The notes under the pieces are model-generated. The model was given only the letters and a program-made list of their open reading frames with translations, made no database searches and was not told the DNA's origin. DNA of 64,000 nt, from NCBI GenBank assembly GCA_017889625.1, contig JAGGAD010000017.1, positions 1 through 64,000 on the forward strand, in the 5' to 3' direction. Both the position numbers and the translations under genes were made by a program. This DNA comes from Bacillota bacterium. Lineage in GTDB: Bacteria > Bacillota > Negativicutes > Sporomusales > CTSoil-080. Of the stretch, positions 63,123 through 64,000 are shown piece after piece (the first letter of the stretch is position 1; every line of letters begins with the position of its first letter).

Positions 63123-64000
63123 ATGGACTTATTAAGTTATATCCTCAAACGAGTTTTGCAGATAATCCCAGTATTCATTATCGCCACCATATTAATCTTT
63201 TTCTTAATGCGGCTAATTCCGGGAGATCCAGCCTTAGTTATGTTAGGCGAAAAGGCAACTCCAGAATCGTTGGCATTGCTCCGTAGTAAAATGGGGTTAG
63301 ATCAGTCCTATTTTACCCAATTCTATCTCTTTTTTAAAAATTTAATTTGCTTTGATTTAGGCACTTCAATTAAATATAAAGAACCGGTACTCCTTTTATT
63401 AGGTGATAAACTCATGACAACCGTTTGGCTTATTATATCTTCTCTCTTCTTTTCTCTCTTATTCAGTATTATTCCAGGCTATTATTCTGGAATACACAAA
63501 GATAAGCCAGTAGATTATATATTTCGATTATTGTCCTTACTTTCTTTGGCAACACCGGCTTTTTGGATTGGATTAGTTCTACTGACTCTTTTCAGTGTCC
63601 AGGTAAACTGGTTTCCTGTTTCCGGCTGGGGAAATACCTTCGAAGAGCATATTCTTGGACTTATTCTCCCGGGAATTACCCAAGGCATTGGTGTTGCCGC
63701 TGTTCTGATTAGAAATTTACGAAACAACGTCATCGATGTCAAAGATAGCGACTATGTCAATTATGCCCGCAGTAAAGGCTTATCCAATTTTCAAATCGGT
63801 ATTCATCATATTCTGCGCAATGCCCTGATTCCGACAACAACTCTGCTATCTATGAGGATTGCTACAATGCTCAGCGGCAGCATTGTAGTGGAAACGGTCT
63901 TTGGTTTGCCTGGAATAGGTGCTTTACTCGTTAATGGCATTTATGCCCGTGATTATCCGGTTGTTCAAGGCGTAGTGCTGTTATTCGTACTTCTGGTCAT
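63123..64000 (+). CDS. dipeptide/oligopeptide ABC transporter permease (DppB type), truncated by window end
   Basis: The frame runs open to the end of the window (292 codons). It shows the family start YILKRVLQIIPVFIIATILIFFLMRLIPGDPA, several helices and the EAA loop (YARSKGLSNFQIGIHHILRNALIPTTTLLSMRIATM) followed by GSIVVETVFGLPGIGALL. GGGGTG precedes ATG. It is the first permease of the importer whose binding protein is just upstream; a second permease and ATPases are expected beyond the window. Confidence 0.93.
   Translation, partial: MDLLSYILKRVLQIIPVFIIATILIFFLMRLIPGDPALVMLGEKATPESLALLRSKMGLDQSYFTQFYLFFKNLICFDLGTSIKYKEPVLLLLGDKLMTTVWLIISSLFFSLLFSIIPGYYSGIHKDKPVDYIFRLLSLLSLATPAFWIGLVLLTLFSVQVNWFPVSGWGNTFEEHILGLILPGITQGIGVAAVLIRNLRNNVIDVKDSDYVNYARSKGLSNFQIGIHHILRNALIPTTTLLSMRIATMLSGSIVVETVFGLPGIGALLVNGIYARDYPVVQGVVLLFVLLV

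Overview
The window looks like a chromosomal segment of an anaerobic, diderm Firmicute of the Negativicutes, most likely Sporomusaceae-like. This is an inference from: an S-layer-homology (SLH) domain fused to an outer-membrane porin; a TolC/HlyD efflux set in an organism whose regulators look Firmicute (OhrR-, MerR-, PerR-type sites); strict-anaerobe enzymes (pyruvate:ferredoxin oxidoreductase, class I fumarase, rubrerythrin, desulfoferrodoxin, glycyl-radical decarboxylase); and AGGAGG-type ribosome sites throughout. No rRNA, CRISPR array, prophage or insertion sequence was seen. Most genes lie on the minus strand.

Region by region. 1-780: four tRNA genes (Arg, Pro, Gly, Pro) and a small zinc-ribbon gene. 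970-7313: central carbon genes (malic enzyme, two-subunit fumarase, one large PFOR). 7493-15003: housekeeping run (YfcE-like phosphodiesterase, RdgB, RNase PH, an HDAC-like deacetylase coupled to a hydantoinase/oxoprolinase, a CofE-like ligase, MurI, a YbgC-like thioesterase), followed by an open frame that has lost any usual start codon. 15531-18092: a two-component system whose sensor loop is methionine-rich, next to a membrane protein with a Met/His-rich tail. That gene has four 11-bp-phased repeats in its promoter, which suggests a metal (copper/silver?) response unit. 18186-22556: an orphan Dda/RecD-like helicase, an MFS transporter and the SLH porin.

23190-29086: an AT-rich accessory block holding a complete 4-hydroxyphenylacetate decarboxylase operon (hpdB-hpdC-hpdA, p-cresol formation), a Crp/Fnr-like regulator, and a YczE-type membrane protein with a small membrane protein. 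A conserved element of about 50 bp lies upstream of both hpdB and the membrane-protein pair, so the two units may be co-regulated. 29905-38665: a CocE-like hydrolase, a nitroreductase, two paralogous secreted proteins of unknown family, a HlyD/ABC-2/TolC efflux operon and a secreted protein. 38701-40126: a ribbon-helix-helix/TPR fusion protein facing four TGTATTACATT-type repeats spaced 20-22 bp, probably a self-contained regulatory module.

40371-44107: an oxidative-stress island of rubredoxin, OhrR, thiol peroxidase (GPx), CPWC glutaredoxin, an atypical thioredoxin reductase, rubrerythrin and desulfoferrodoxin. A perfect OhrR box sits on the -10 of the trxB promoter, and a PerR-like box overlaps the dfx promoter. 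44276-45941: etfBA. 46446-49374: an arginine-deiminase-like protein and a GGDEF/HD-GYP protein preceded by a c-di-GMP-I riboswitch. 49666-51862: a polar amino-acid ABC importer. 52339-53697: purB. 53849-58862: a likely operon for GABA to 4-hydroxybutyrate conversion (aminotransferase, 4-hydroxybutyrate dehydrogenase) with a 3-hydroxyacyl-CoA dehydrogenase-type gene that seems to lack a normal start codon. 58895-64000: a Cys/Met PLP lyase, a MerR/GyrI-like regulator and an oligopeptide/nickel-type ABC importer; both flanking promoters have the 19-bp spacer typical of MerR control. The last gene runs off the window.

All functions come from reading motifs and from family memory; no database search was run.
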